Shown here: piece by piece, positions 24,920-37,455 of the stretch
How positions within the stretch are numbered: the stretch's first letter is position 1
Layout: every line of letters begins with the position of its first letter
Source of the DNA: Oasisia sp. SBJ-2009
Taxonomy: Eukaryota > Annelida > Polychaeta > Sabellida > Siboglinidae
Direction: 5' to 3'
Length of the DNA stretch: 64,000 nucleotides
Assembly: GCA_964017155.1 (NCBI GenBank)
Contig: OZ024863.1
Location: 41,172,617 to 41,236,616, forward strand
Made by a program: the position numbers and the translations under genes
The notes under the pieces: generated by a model
Seen by the model: only the letters and a program-made list of their open reading frames with translations
Database searches by the model: none
Told to the model about the DNA's origin: nothing

Positions 24920-27900
24920 GTTTCGTTCCGTGGTCGGAATTTGAAGGGGCGGCGCATAAAAGGTATGTCCCGTGTGAAAAACGCGTGTGCCATTCGCAAT
25001 TTTGTTACATATCAATTACTGTGATTCTGATCATACGTATGCTATTGCAGGCCGACTCGATGCCGGCGACGAAACAGTTGTTTTAGACTACAATAAAGGT
25101 AAGCCGATCGTGATTGACCACGAATAATCGCTCACGATAGATTTCGGCTCACCGATTGCCACCGAAACTGTAGCGTTTAACGACAGGGGCGTGGCTCCTA
25201 CGTGACAAATAAATCGACACATCAGAAGCTACATACAATAATATGTGTTTTGCATCAGATAATGTTATGCAGTACAGACCACAGAGATGTCCATTCCTTT
25301 GATCTAGTCACTCGAGGCACCGGGCACCAGTCGTGTGCTCCCGGTCTAGACTGGAAGAGTGGAACCGCCCACACGTCAATCCCAGGCCGGGGTGTTAATA
25401 GCAAATAGTAAATAAAATCGTGTGTCTTGGATTTATATATGTACACTATTGAAGAAATCGAAATTAAAACAATCACAACTGAACTGGCAGCTTTAATCTG
25501 CATAAGCACAAGCTAACCAAGGAAGGATTGTTTGTTGTCAGTGATTTTATTAACCAGCAGAATAATATTATATTTTAAAGTTTTGAGTAGAATTCTGAGT
25601 AACGTTTAAATGGTAATGATGTTTATCTCTTTAGGATGGTGGTGCATTTGTCTAGAGTATTAGATATAAAACAACTTGTCTTACATCAGATAACATAATA
25701 ATTATATTACATTTTGACTATAGTATGAGGATTTCTTTTGGAAGTAATTGAAGTACAATTTTTGTACATCTTCAAGTTCAGCCTGACATTAGCTGATGAA
25801 AACTGACACCAGATTGGACTGATGTTGTCCTTATAATCATAGCTGCATAATGCTTAGAATATTGCAGTAGTTAATAGCTTAGATGTTTATTGTGTAGTTG
25901 TGTGTAATGCATAGTTTGTGACTTTGTGTGTGTGCGTGCGTGAGTGTCATATGTGTCGTGTGTTGCTTAGTTGTATTACTTGTATATCTATTCCATGGTC
26001 ATCTTCATTTTTTACGATTGGACATTTCATACCTCTGGATTAATCGTAGAATTATATGTGTGTCAATTGAATGTGTTGGTGCTTCCAAACCTAAAGTTAA
26101 TACACACCTCAATATCACCCTAATTGTTTCTCTGATGTTTCCAGAGAGTGAATCTTTTGAATATAGTGTTTTAGCAATTTGTAGCCAATCTGACACCGAC
26201 ACTATTGATGGCACTGAGTATATGAGTCAGTAAAGTGCTTATGTAACACTGGGATCATAACAAAGCTTTACTTCACTCCCTGGCAGACCAGTTCAGTCGA
26301 ACACCATCATCTCAGTTTCTCTCGGAAGCATGCAGCCATGCTCCAATTAATGTGCAAAGACTATTTGTACACAAATATCCACCACATACAGCTGTGCGAA
26401 CTGGAGCAACGTAGAGTGAAAAAATTCGCCTAAAGTTTTACATGACAGCACAGAATTCGAACTTGGGATTTCTAAGTCAAGAGTCTGAAGCTCTAGCCAC
26501 TGTGCGACGGTGCTTCTACAATGAATAACCTTAAAGTGATTTGACAAAATGTCCTGATATTTTGCTGATTTGTGGCTGTACATTATTAGAATGTTAACAA
26601 CTGATCAATGAATGCTCAGATAGTTACAATAACCAACTGCTTACAGCCACAGCACATTAGTATTTCTAGGAATGCTATTTATAGTTATAACACTGCACAC
26701 TGTTTCTGTTAGTTGACAACTTGTTAGTGCTGGATAATGCAAATATGAAGTTGTTATTTAAGCTCTTTAGAAATAGCAGGTACTTTTACACATTCTGCTA
26801 CCTAGCTCAATCTTGTCTCTTTGTGTGATGGAAATAATTTATGTTCTTTGGTATATTGTGTGAATAAAATGTATGTTATTTTACTGTAACAAGTATTTGT
26901 TAGTAATTATTTCTGCATGTTGTTACTGATTCTATTACGTTCGTATTTTATGTTATATCTATGGCTAGTGTGGTATTTCAGTACCAATGAAACGGGTAAT
27001 TATTTTACTACTTTGGCTATTTATTACCATGTATGTTGTTAATTTATGATATTTGTACACATATAACAGTATCTCAGAGCCTTGTAGAAGTCTAAAAGAT
27101 ATGCGAAATGTAGGAACACTAAGCTAAACTACTTTGCTCAATGTTTATGTTTAACTTTCTGTGCCATTAAGTTTTATTAGTGTAATTCAAATCTAGTAAC
27201 ATGCATTTGTATTTTATATTACTCTTCAAATCAATAAAGGAATATATTGTGGTTCAAAGCGCTATGTGGCAAATAGTTAACTTTAATTATGTGTCATTCA
27301 AACTTAGGCTTTATTGTACTAATTTTTAAAATATTACCTTAACATTTAATTGTCACCTATTTCTACTTGATGTGAATTGATCCATCAGAGAGAACAGAGA
27401 AATCATTTGGGTTTTGCAGAAACGTCAGAGAATGTCTTCGAGATCCTGCGAAACATTGTCAAGCAGGATGTGTCGAAGACAAAGAAGCTCGGCTATTACA
27501 ATGCCTTTGTGCGACTCTGTTACCGTTACGGCAACAACTTCAAGGTCTGCCTCAGCAAGGTGGAGATTCTCTGCTGGTTAGTACACCCTGTGTTTCTCCG
27601 CCTGTCTGTTCTCCGCCCCGCCCACACCTGTGGAATGATCTACCGGACAGTCTGCGCCTAATAGACTCACTTGAACTTTTTAAGTCCAACTTAAAAACTC
27701 ATCTTTTTAAGGCTGCATTTGTAAACTACTTATAGGTTTTTTATAATGAATTAAATTTAATGTAATTATAGTTTTGCAATATTTTTTACTTACTTTATTA
27801 TTAAGTTATTAATATATTTTATTATTTATTTATTATTTTATTTGATCTATTTATTGCTGATAAGTTTAGCGTATGAGCTACGATTTTTAGAAGCTTTATT

Positions 27901-30192
27901 TAATTATCTATTTATCATCATTTAACATTTAATCTTTATGTGCAAGTTTAAATTGATTATGAATATTTTAAATATGTATGTGTTACAATGTATTTTATGC
28001 CCCTCTGAGCAGAATTGTTTCCAGATATATGGTGCTTTACAAATATAAATTATTATTATTCTGCCTCACTGACATTTTATCTTCACTGTTTTGCCAAAAT
28101 CCTAGCGTGGTGCAAAATAAATGTTTCAAGCAACATTTTGCAGAAAAACTAAACCAGTGTAAGAAATGTACACAATGTAATAGCAGTAAACATGTCGGCA
28201 TCCTATGCATGATGATCTTTTGACCTGTTGCAGCCTACGCCTGGGTTTGCTCCACGAGGCAAAAGAAATGCGAGCAGCGTGTTTGAGGGCTCTACGCTAC
28301 TTCTGTCAAGATGCTGAGACAATTGACGCCCTTCTCAAACTACACATAGACTATTTTATTGTCAGGTACATTTTCTGTCTGACTACCCCATCTGTGTCTA
28401 TACCAAATATTTTAATTATTATGACCCTTCAGACCTTGAGTCAGCCAAATCCACCTGTTGCCTAACCAGCTGTCACATCTTGTCAGCCAAACCCTGTCCA
28501 TAATGGAAAGCTAATTCTGTATTATACTGTGGCACCATCTAGTGGATAATTCTGAATACACATTGGAAACAGAGTTTATTAATGGCAAGAACAATTAAAA
28601 CAAACAATCTTATGTATGAAAAAATCCACATTACGTGGTATGCAGTGTAATAATTTCTACTTGACTATTATCATTTGGTGGCATAAAAAACTGGGTGTGA
28701 ACAAAATCGCAAGTTGGGAACAGTTGTGGTTACGTCTGCACTTCAAATTTTAATAATTACTGACCACAAATGTAGTTCCATAACACTTCCATTCATAGCT
28801 TTAGGCAGAAACCCGTCCACCTATCATTTGACGGGTGGTGGATGGATAAAAAAATGAAGGAGCAAAAAAAAGATCTTCCAAAACCATAGATATTGTTAGT
28901 TACACCTTTAAAGTGAGCATAAATGGTGTCATGTGTGTTTTGTAGTCCTTTTCAGGTCAACAAAATACATTTAAAGTTTGTGAACTGGCTTAACAGTTAA
29001 CAACCACATGTCCACCAAGACATGTGTGACTGCCAATTATTTGATCCTACATAAAGCCCTGGTTTCACTGTGGATTTTTTTGTAAGTAACTGTTAATGAA
29101 ACCTATTCTAATTGATTATTGTATGTGTTGATGTGGGTTTGTGTGCATGATGGCTCGCTCCTGCTGTAGTACCCATTTGTGAAATGTTCACGTGCTTAGG
29201 GCATTGGACATATCAATGGACAATGAGATCGAACGGATCCACTCCCTGCGACTGATCCGAAAGATCATGCACGTGTGCCCGGAGAAGTTTCCAGCGTCTC
29301 TAGTGCACGTGATGGTGTCGATAGCCAATGACGGCACGGCTGATAGGGACAAGATGGTGCGCACATGTCTCGCCATCTTGTGCGAGCTCGGTGAGTCTTA
29401 GTTCTTAGGTGGTTTCCTCCAAACAGCCCAAACCTGGGATAACGCAGGAGTGTTCTCTAGAATTAGTGAGTCCACTACAGGTTACACATTTACTCCGTGT
29501 GTGGGATCTTTTACTTTCCCTGGCATAGACACCAGATAGAAGGGACCACCGGCTTTTAGGGTCTCTTCCGAAAGACACAGGCAAATGTGGAGTGAACAAA
29601 ATTGCTTAAGTCTCGAAACGGTGGTAGGTGGGATTGAACCACCGTCCCCTCAATTGACAGTCTGGCGCTCTACCGCACGACCACCGCTCCCCACAGAGTC
29701 TGCAAGGTATTAAACAACTACAAAGCTTCAAAAGCACCGTATTGTATGCCATGTTACCCAGATCGTTTCGCTGTGGCAATGAGCTCATTATGAAGATCCC
29801 ATATTAAACTGAACATAACTCTTACTAAATTTACTGTATTTTAAAATGCTAAAAAGTCATTGATTTATCACCAAGGGCATTATTTCTGTGGCACACTGGC
29901 AACGTTTGCCGTTTCCATTAAACTGTCTATATCATTCCAGGTAGGAAAGGGCATTTGTTCAAATATACATGTTTTAGAACACTGCTTGACTGTATTAATG
30001 CTGTATTACCATTGTTCATTGAAATTATTTATTTTAATAAGTTTTGTTTGCAATCAGTAGATGAAAAATTCAAACTACAAATAGTGTTTCTGCTACATTA
30101 CATCCATTTTGGTGGGGAGTATAGCTATTTTAGTCATAAGTATATTATATTAATTGATATATATATATACATAATATATATATTTATATATA

Positions 30193-30252
<60 letters not shown>

Positions 30253-33200
30253 ACGAGGCACGCAACAAATGATCTGGTAGTTGTTTCAGTTACCATGCTA
30301 CAACCCATATCATTCAGTTGACAGTACATCTTTTTATTTAATTTTTATATTTATTCCTGTAAAAATGTTACAGTGATTAAAATGCAAGATAAACACAACT
30401 GTTACAGTGATTAAAACACGAAACCAAAACAACTGCCACTGTGTTGCAGCCCTGCAGAATGCGCCACTGGTGTGTCAGTGTCGCGGCATCGCTGCCATCA
30501 CCAAGAACGTGCTCCACACCCGCCACCTGCCCCGCATCAAGGAGTCCCTCCTTGCCACCATCCTCTACCTCATCAACCACCCCCAGACCCGCCAGCACTT
30601 CAAGGCCGGGGTCGACCTCGAGGTACACGAGTCCTCTCAGTCTTGTCTCAAAACTCTATAGCATTAAGTATTTTTTTAAGAATTATGTTTTTAGATAGCT
30701 GTTTGAGTGTATATGTATAATTTGTATATGTGACGTGTTCTAACGAAATGTGTCGTATGTCAGCGAACTTGATTTTGCGAAAACACCGGAAAAAACATGC
30801 ATGCAATGACATGATTTTCGATGATTTTGACTTTTTGTCACCAAAGTATGCTTTGATATCTTTTCTGTCAATTGGCAATGCTTATTTCTCATTTATATTA
30901 TTATTTAGTACATTTTAAAGCCTTTTTAGACACACTAACATTTCAGGCATGAATTTTGTTAAACAGAACCGATAAATCACACTTGTTTGTGATGCATTCT
31001 TCGGGGTTTCCCTCAACACATGGACATATTTGATACTATGGGAAAGCCCTGGACACCCTCTTTCGGATTCTTGTAGTAGGAATCCCCACTGACGTCAACT
31101 TAAGCCAATAGCTGTATTTTGACATACGACTCATTTCGTTACAACACGTCACATATATATATATATATATAATGTATATATTATGTACTTTTTATGTACA
31201 TTATACAACACCTCACATAAGATCCAATTTGGTTCTATTATGTTGGAAAACTTGTCGGTGTGTTTTTATATTATTTATTTTCCCGCACATTATTACTGAT
31301 CTCACATACTTATTTCTCATGACAGAGAAGTGAGAAAGTTTTCAATTTTACAAGACCGATGAGGGATGAAATGTACGTAATTTTGAATAGTTTACAGAAT
31401 GAGTATTATAATTATCTTGTACCACATGTACTGTCAACGGTGTCCTGTGTTACAGCAACTACTGGCTCCATTCACTGACTGTCACGACAGCCCCAGCACT
31501 GACACTACACCAGACTTCGCAACAAGGTCTCTATCTAACATCCAGCTAGCATGTATGTGTGTGTGCGTGCGCGTGTGTGCGTGCGTGTGTATGGATGTGT
31601 GTATGGATGTGTGGATATGGATGTGTGTATGTGGATGTGTGTATGTGTGCGTATGCATGTATATTTAGTGTTCCCTCACACACAGTGTGCAAGTAAGGCA
31701 GCATTTTTTCATAGTTCATCTAACTAGTGATGATTACTTGCACCAAATAAACCTTTATTATGGTTAATTACTCAGAAGATGACTGTGAAATACACATTGT
31801 TTTCACTATTCAGTATTTAGACTTGCTTAATCTGTTCCTGGAATGATTCTGCAATAATTAGTTGTAAATACTTTATTTATATATAGTATTATTATATAGA
31901 GGTATTATTATATAGAGGTAATTATACAGCATGTTGTTGCAGTGACGAGAAAGAGAACCGGTTCACGGCGAGTCAGAGTGCCCTGGCCACCATCATGAGG
32001 TCCTGGCCCGGTAAGACTGCCAGTAAATGATGCTCCCAAATACCTGCTGATGGTGTAAACACTAAAATTGTGAATATGTATAAATGGACTTTATCTGTTC
32101 CTTGCTTGTTTTATATTGTGTCGTTAGGAGTAGAATAATAAAAAAATGGATACTATCTTTGATGGCATAAATATATTATATCAACAATTGAGAAACCGGA
32201 TCTATCCATGTAATGTTTGTGATTGGTGCTTATTTATTATTGTACTTATGTGAACATTGAACGGCATGGTTGAAATGATTATAAACGCCCAGTTTGTTAA
32301 TGACGGAATTGGCTAAGAAAATGTCTGACAAGCAAAGTGTGTTGGTGTTATGTGTGTGGATGTACATGTGTTGTGGGTGTACATGTGTTTGCAGGCCTCG
32401 TGTCCCTGTGTAAGCCCGGTGGGTCTGGCCTCCAGTCCCTCCTAGGGGTGCTGTACCTGAGGAACATGGAGACTAGGGTGGGTGCACTTTAATAATAATA
32501 AAAACATTTCGCCGTAATTGCAGTTCAAAGGCGCTGTTACAAGGAAACATAAAACGAACGTAAAAGTTAAAGAACATGGCATAAAATATCCAATTAAATT
32601 ATAATTAAGAAGTAAATATGCTTATAAAAAGAAGAATATTATGAATGTAAGAGTGTTAAAAACAGCTCGGAATAAATAAATAAATAAATCCTGAAAACAT
32701 AAAACGTCCAATCGGGCGACAATAGTAAATGTCACTTTTACCCCTTCATTACTGTACACCGTCAACAATTTAAGTTGTACACAATGTCTTATGTTTTCTA
32801 TACATAATTTGCAGGCATGCCTTCAACTTATTTATTCGCGAATAGTAAATAAATAAATAAACGATGAACGGTAGCCATCCTTTCAGTTGTTGGCAAATGT
32901 TTTTTTGCAGAAAGAAATCATGAACTTGCTGTACGATGTGTTTCGGCTGACCTTGCCTTGCTGGTCAGTGAACTTCTCCCCGGCCCTACTCAGTACAGGT
33001 AGGTCACCCTTAGTGCAACTAGGTCACCCTTAGCGCAACTAGGTCACACTCGGTGCAAGTAGTTTAGACTCAGTGCAAGCAGGTCTGAGTCAGGCACTCA
33101 CTGCTTTTGTTCATATTCGAAAAAACATAAAGGTAGTTTGTTACGTTTAGTACTTTTTCAGTAGAGATAGATCTCTGACGTAATCATTGGGGACATCAGT

Positions 33201-36200
33201 CTTTCGAGCACAATGGCGCTGTCAAGACAGTTTAAATTATGTGTCTTCAACAAGGTTAATGTAGCATACTGCTGGCAATATCTTCTTGAGACTGATTGGT
33301 AAAGGTTGGTTTGTATCAGCTCTTAGATACCGAGGAAGCTGTCACTGTATCTATCGCAGAAGTGTTCCAGAGAGCCGCCATCCCAGTCATTCAATCCTTG
33401 ACATTATAGTATATTTTTAGTGATAATCATGGACTGCCTGTTTCTTATTTAATGTACTAATAATTTTATTGATCTATTTATTATAATATTTTATTAACGT
33501 GTTATTTTAGCTCACAGTGTCATACCCTTTACATTGCATATGACCGTGAAATTTAATGTACAAATAATTTATTTATCTATTTATTATATTTATTTTAATT
33601 TATTCATTGTTTCAATGTACACTTAATGTAGAGTTAATTGTATTTATCTATTTGTTATATTTATTTTATTAACTTAATACTTTAGCACACACGTTACAAC
33701 TGCAGGATAGTGAAACATCACTTTTTAGCAGTAAACTCTTGAAGTTTTGATGTATATGCCCCCAAAAGAAGCCTTCTGTTTCATCTTAATGGGGCTTAGT
33801 GATGTACAGGCCCACTTATTTAACCTTATCAAGGCTTAGAGTAGTGTAATTAAAGGACAAAAAAGGCAACGGCTTCGTGTCATACACCTAATAGAGTTTA
33901 TACAAAGTAACAATTTCCACATATACTCAATTTTTTAATGTCAGCGGTTTACTCAGAATGTGACTTTAAAGTCTAAAATTCTAACGAAATCCACGATGGT
34001 CTAGACGCCGCCATAGGTGAAGGGTTAATTTGGCTTGGCCATTCAGCGCGCGGCATTCTATATCTCGGTCAGCTTCCGGCGATGCTGTTAAGGGTCAACA
34101 ACTTTGAGTCTTCAACAGTTCGTTCAGTTGGCGTGACATCTAGCAGCTGCTTATAGACGTATATCTAAATCTGTGGTTAAATCTATGGTAAACTTTAGTA
34201 ATTATGCCTTCGTGTTCGGCATACGGTTGCAATAATAGTTTAAACAACCGGTAGTATTGAAGCAATGGATTCACGTTGGTGATTTGCGGGCGTACTGTTT
34301 GGCACTTTGCTCGGTCCATTTTGAGGAGAAATGCTTTGATGTAGACATGTATCACCAGTTGATGGGATGATTTCAGCGATAACAATAATAGACAACTTTA
34401 TATTTACCGTCATCAGCATGTTACGCGCGTTGCCGAGTTGCGTCCATTTCATGACAACAGCCAAACCCTATGCAGGGAATCTACGTGGAGAGCGCCTCGA
34501 TCACCGTCGTGACGTCATTCTTCGTCTAAGATGGGGTAGCGCAAAGAATTTGGATGGCTGGGTGTTAAAAAATATTTTTATGGTAAACCGCTGGCGTTAA
34601 AAAATTGAGTATATGTGGAAATTGTTACTTTATATTAACTCTATTAGGTGTATGCCACGTAAAAGTTAACTTTGTTTGTCCTTTAACAAGTCTTGTTTGG
34701 ATAGACACGGCACGGATGCGGGATGAGTGGCGACTGATGGAGGGGTTTGTGGCGGAGGAGGGAAAGTTCATCCTTCGACACCTTGCTAAGACCAGGTAAC
34801 TCATGCATATACAGACTCGACAACATGAACTCCTTGTCATTATTTAATTTATTAAAATAAAAAACTATGCATCATATTTTTTTCAAAATTTAAAATGTCC
34901 TGTGTAGTACATCTGGAATGATAATAATGCTGATCAGTTTGCATGATGGTAACCATGGCAATCAGAAAATGTTATAAAAGGCTGTTTTGTGGAACATCCT
35001 GTAGAAATAATCATGTATTTCCATTTTAAACATTTATTTTGACAACCTATCCTAGCTAGTAATATGGTAAGTTGTACAGTACAGTATTTGGCAGAACAAA
35101 TACAGCATGTTCTGATATTTTTTCCATTTATAAACAAATATCAAGTAACTTTTTATAAAAATATTATTACTTGAAAATCAAATAAATTTGATAAAATGAA
35201 CATGACAGAATAATAATTGATAGCATTGTTTTATAATAATTGATAGAATTGATTTATAATGCATACCAGGTAAGCTTGGCTGTTGAAGTTGCCTATTGCA
35301 GTTGACACGAGTGCTGAATGTCTCCATGGTTACAGGTGCAACCTTGTGGACAACCACGCCGCCCTCCTGCTGTCTGCCTTCATCAATGCCGGTCTACTCG
35401 AGGTAACACTATCTGTCAATCTTAGACAATGTTTACTTATTAGAATAATCAGTTTACTGTAAGCCACGATGTTAATGTAATGTATATCGTAAAGGCCACA
35501 ATGTTGCTCTCTAAGTCTTTTTTTCTCCAAAATATAACACATTTACATAGTTTTACATAGAATTTACATGTTTGTTAAGTTAAGATCCTACAGTTTCATT
35601 GGGTGGTCTGTGTCTGTTTTCAACGGAGTTGTTGTTTTCACTCACAGGCCCTGGTGGAAGTGATCAGTACCAGTGACGACTACGTGTCTGTGCGGGCGAC
35701 CTACTTACTGGGAGAACTTCAGCACATGGTCAGTGCCGTGATTGTCACATTAAAATGATCTCTGTGCATCGTAGGGTGATTGTTTTATTGGAAACTTATT
35801 TTAGTGACGTCTTCATGTGGAACAGTTAAAACATGTTGTACGTGTTACTGAGCTTACTTTTCTTGTTTGGTGAATTGTCAACATGAGTTATATCCCGAAT
35901 CCTAATTCTGACTTGTTAGACTTTTCACACACATAGTCTCGTTGTTAGCATCATTGTGTGGTGCTATTTGGTGTAGTAGGCTTAAGTAATGATGTTGGCA
36001 ATTGTTACGTACTAACCTCGATTACCCAGGCTCCATGAGGTGGCAGCACTTTTAAGCCCATCAACTCTGCCTGGGGAATTAATGGGCTGCCGTTGTAACC
36101 GCCGGGGCGGCCTTACGGTTACCCCAGATTAGGGTAGAAACTGACTGGTTCTCGGGCCGAATTTGAAATAAATTAAATAACGATACTTTTTTTTATCAGA

Positions 36201-37455
36201 TAACGCTATATTATAAAAACTATTCAAAATTAAACTTATACTAACACAAAATAAATAGAAATACAAATTTGCAGTTGTTTATAAAATAGGAATTACGGCA
36301 AGATGAACCAGTATCCGGTGAGGTGGCAGCATTGTTTAGCCCCACACGGATAATATTCAAAAGCTGGCAAAGTCACCAGACTGTCTTCTCGGCATAGTTA
36401 CGCAGGCGACCGACAGTCAGTTAAGCGAGACTAGTTATGTACATGTTCCAAGTCGGCCATTTATCTTGTTCATCTGTCGTTGACAGGCAAACAATGTCAT
36501 GCCAAACGAATGCAGCGAGCACATTCACACGTTGCCGGAACTCATCTCCATGGCAACGTCAGGCGAAGTCACAGCCATGGAGCGGTAGTACGTAGATGTT
36601 TTTCGGTTTGTTTTCATGTAATTATTTGTGTACATTTTGTAATAAATTTGTGTTACCCATTGTCTTGAGCCAATATTTAAAGAATGTTTGAATATTGAGC
36701 ACAATAGCATTGGTCTGGTTAATTGAGCAAATGTTTGAGCTGTCAAAGAAACTGGTTATCTTCCATTTATTAAAATACGTCCCCAAGTGATGCTGATAAG
36801 ACATTGTGTAGAGATGTCCCTATTTTGATATGCGATGTCGGTTAACAGTATTAACATGCAGCAATGACAGTTTGTACACAATTATTATGATTAATGTTTA
36901 CATACTGTTTTAATAATGAATTTATCTGTATTTTTATTTCTCTACTCCTGTATTTTATTTTTTTATAACAAACGCTGCAAAATGAATTTCCCGGTCCGGG
37001 ACAATAAAGTTTTACTGTATTGTATTGTATTGTATTGTATTGTACTGTACTGTACTGTACTGTACTGTACTGTACTGTACTGTACTGTACTGTACTGTAC
37101 TGTACTGTACTGTACTGTACTGTACTGTACTGTACTGTACTGTACTGTACTGTACTGTATTGTATTGTATATTATCGGTACTAACATGGTGCATTTTGAT
37201 TAACGATGATAAAATGCAGGAATGTTAATTAACTATGTTCACTTTCTTCGGTGACAATAAACTGTTTATTGCAGTAAAGCAACGAAGGCGATAGTGCGAC
37301 TGAACCGCCTGCACGCCCAGAAGAAGCGCGGTCCCGTTCCCAGCAGCCTCTTCCTCGACCAGCTGATGCAGTTCTCAGCGGCAGCCAAGGCAAAGCATTG
37401 CAAAGAACAGCCACTGAGACTGGGCAAGGACAAACTTCGTCAGTGCTTCCGTGAG
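24911..37455 (+). CDS. RICTOR: RICTOR exons 1-15: N-terminal ARM-like region (residues about 1-527)
   Basis: Exons: 24911-24962, 25051-25098, 27420-27576, 28234-28365, 29200-29390, 30450-30622, 31456-31526, 31943-32010, 32395-32477, 32911-32998, 34705-34795, 35336-35402, 35648-35728, 36487-36584, 37275-37455. Recognisable family blocks include LGLLHEAKEMRAACLRALRY, RIHSLRLIRKIM, VSIANDGTADRDKMVRTCLA, LYLINHPQTRQHFKAGVDLE, SLLGVLYLRNMETR, EIMNLLYDVFRL, DEWRLMEGFVAEEGKFIL, SAFINAGLLE, VRATYLLGELQHM and QKKRGPVPSSLFLDQL. Exon 11 must begin after AG at 34703-34704; the AG at 34689-34690 gives the wrong phase and a stop. Confidence 0.95.

Noticed and set aside
34689..34705. Exon 11 of RICTOR starting after AG at 34689-34690
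   Set aside because: The phase from exon 10 gives an immediate TAG; the AG at 34703-34704 continues the known sequence.
36916..37228. Tyr/Cys or Thr/Val/Gln/Tyr repeat proteins
   Set aside because: Translation of the TGTAC microsatellite.
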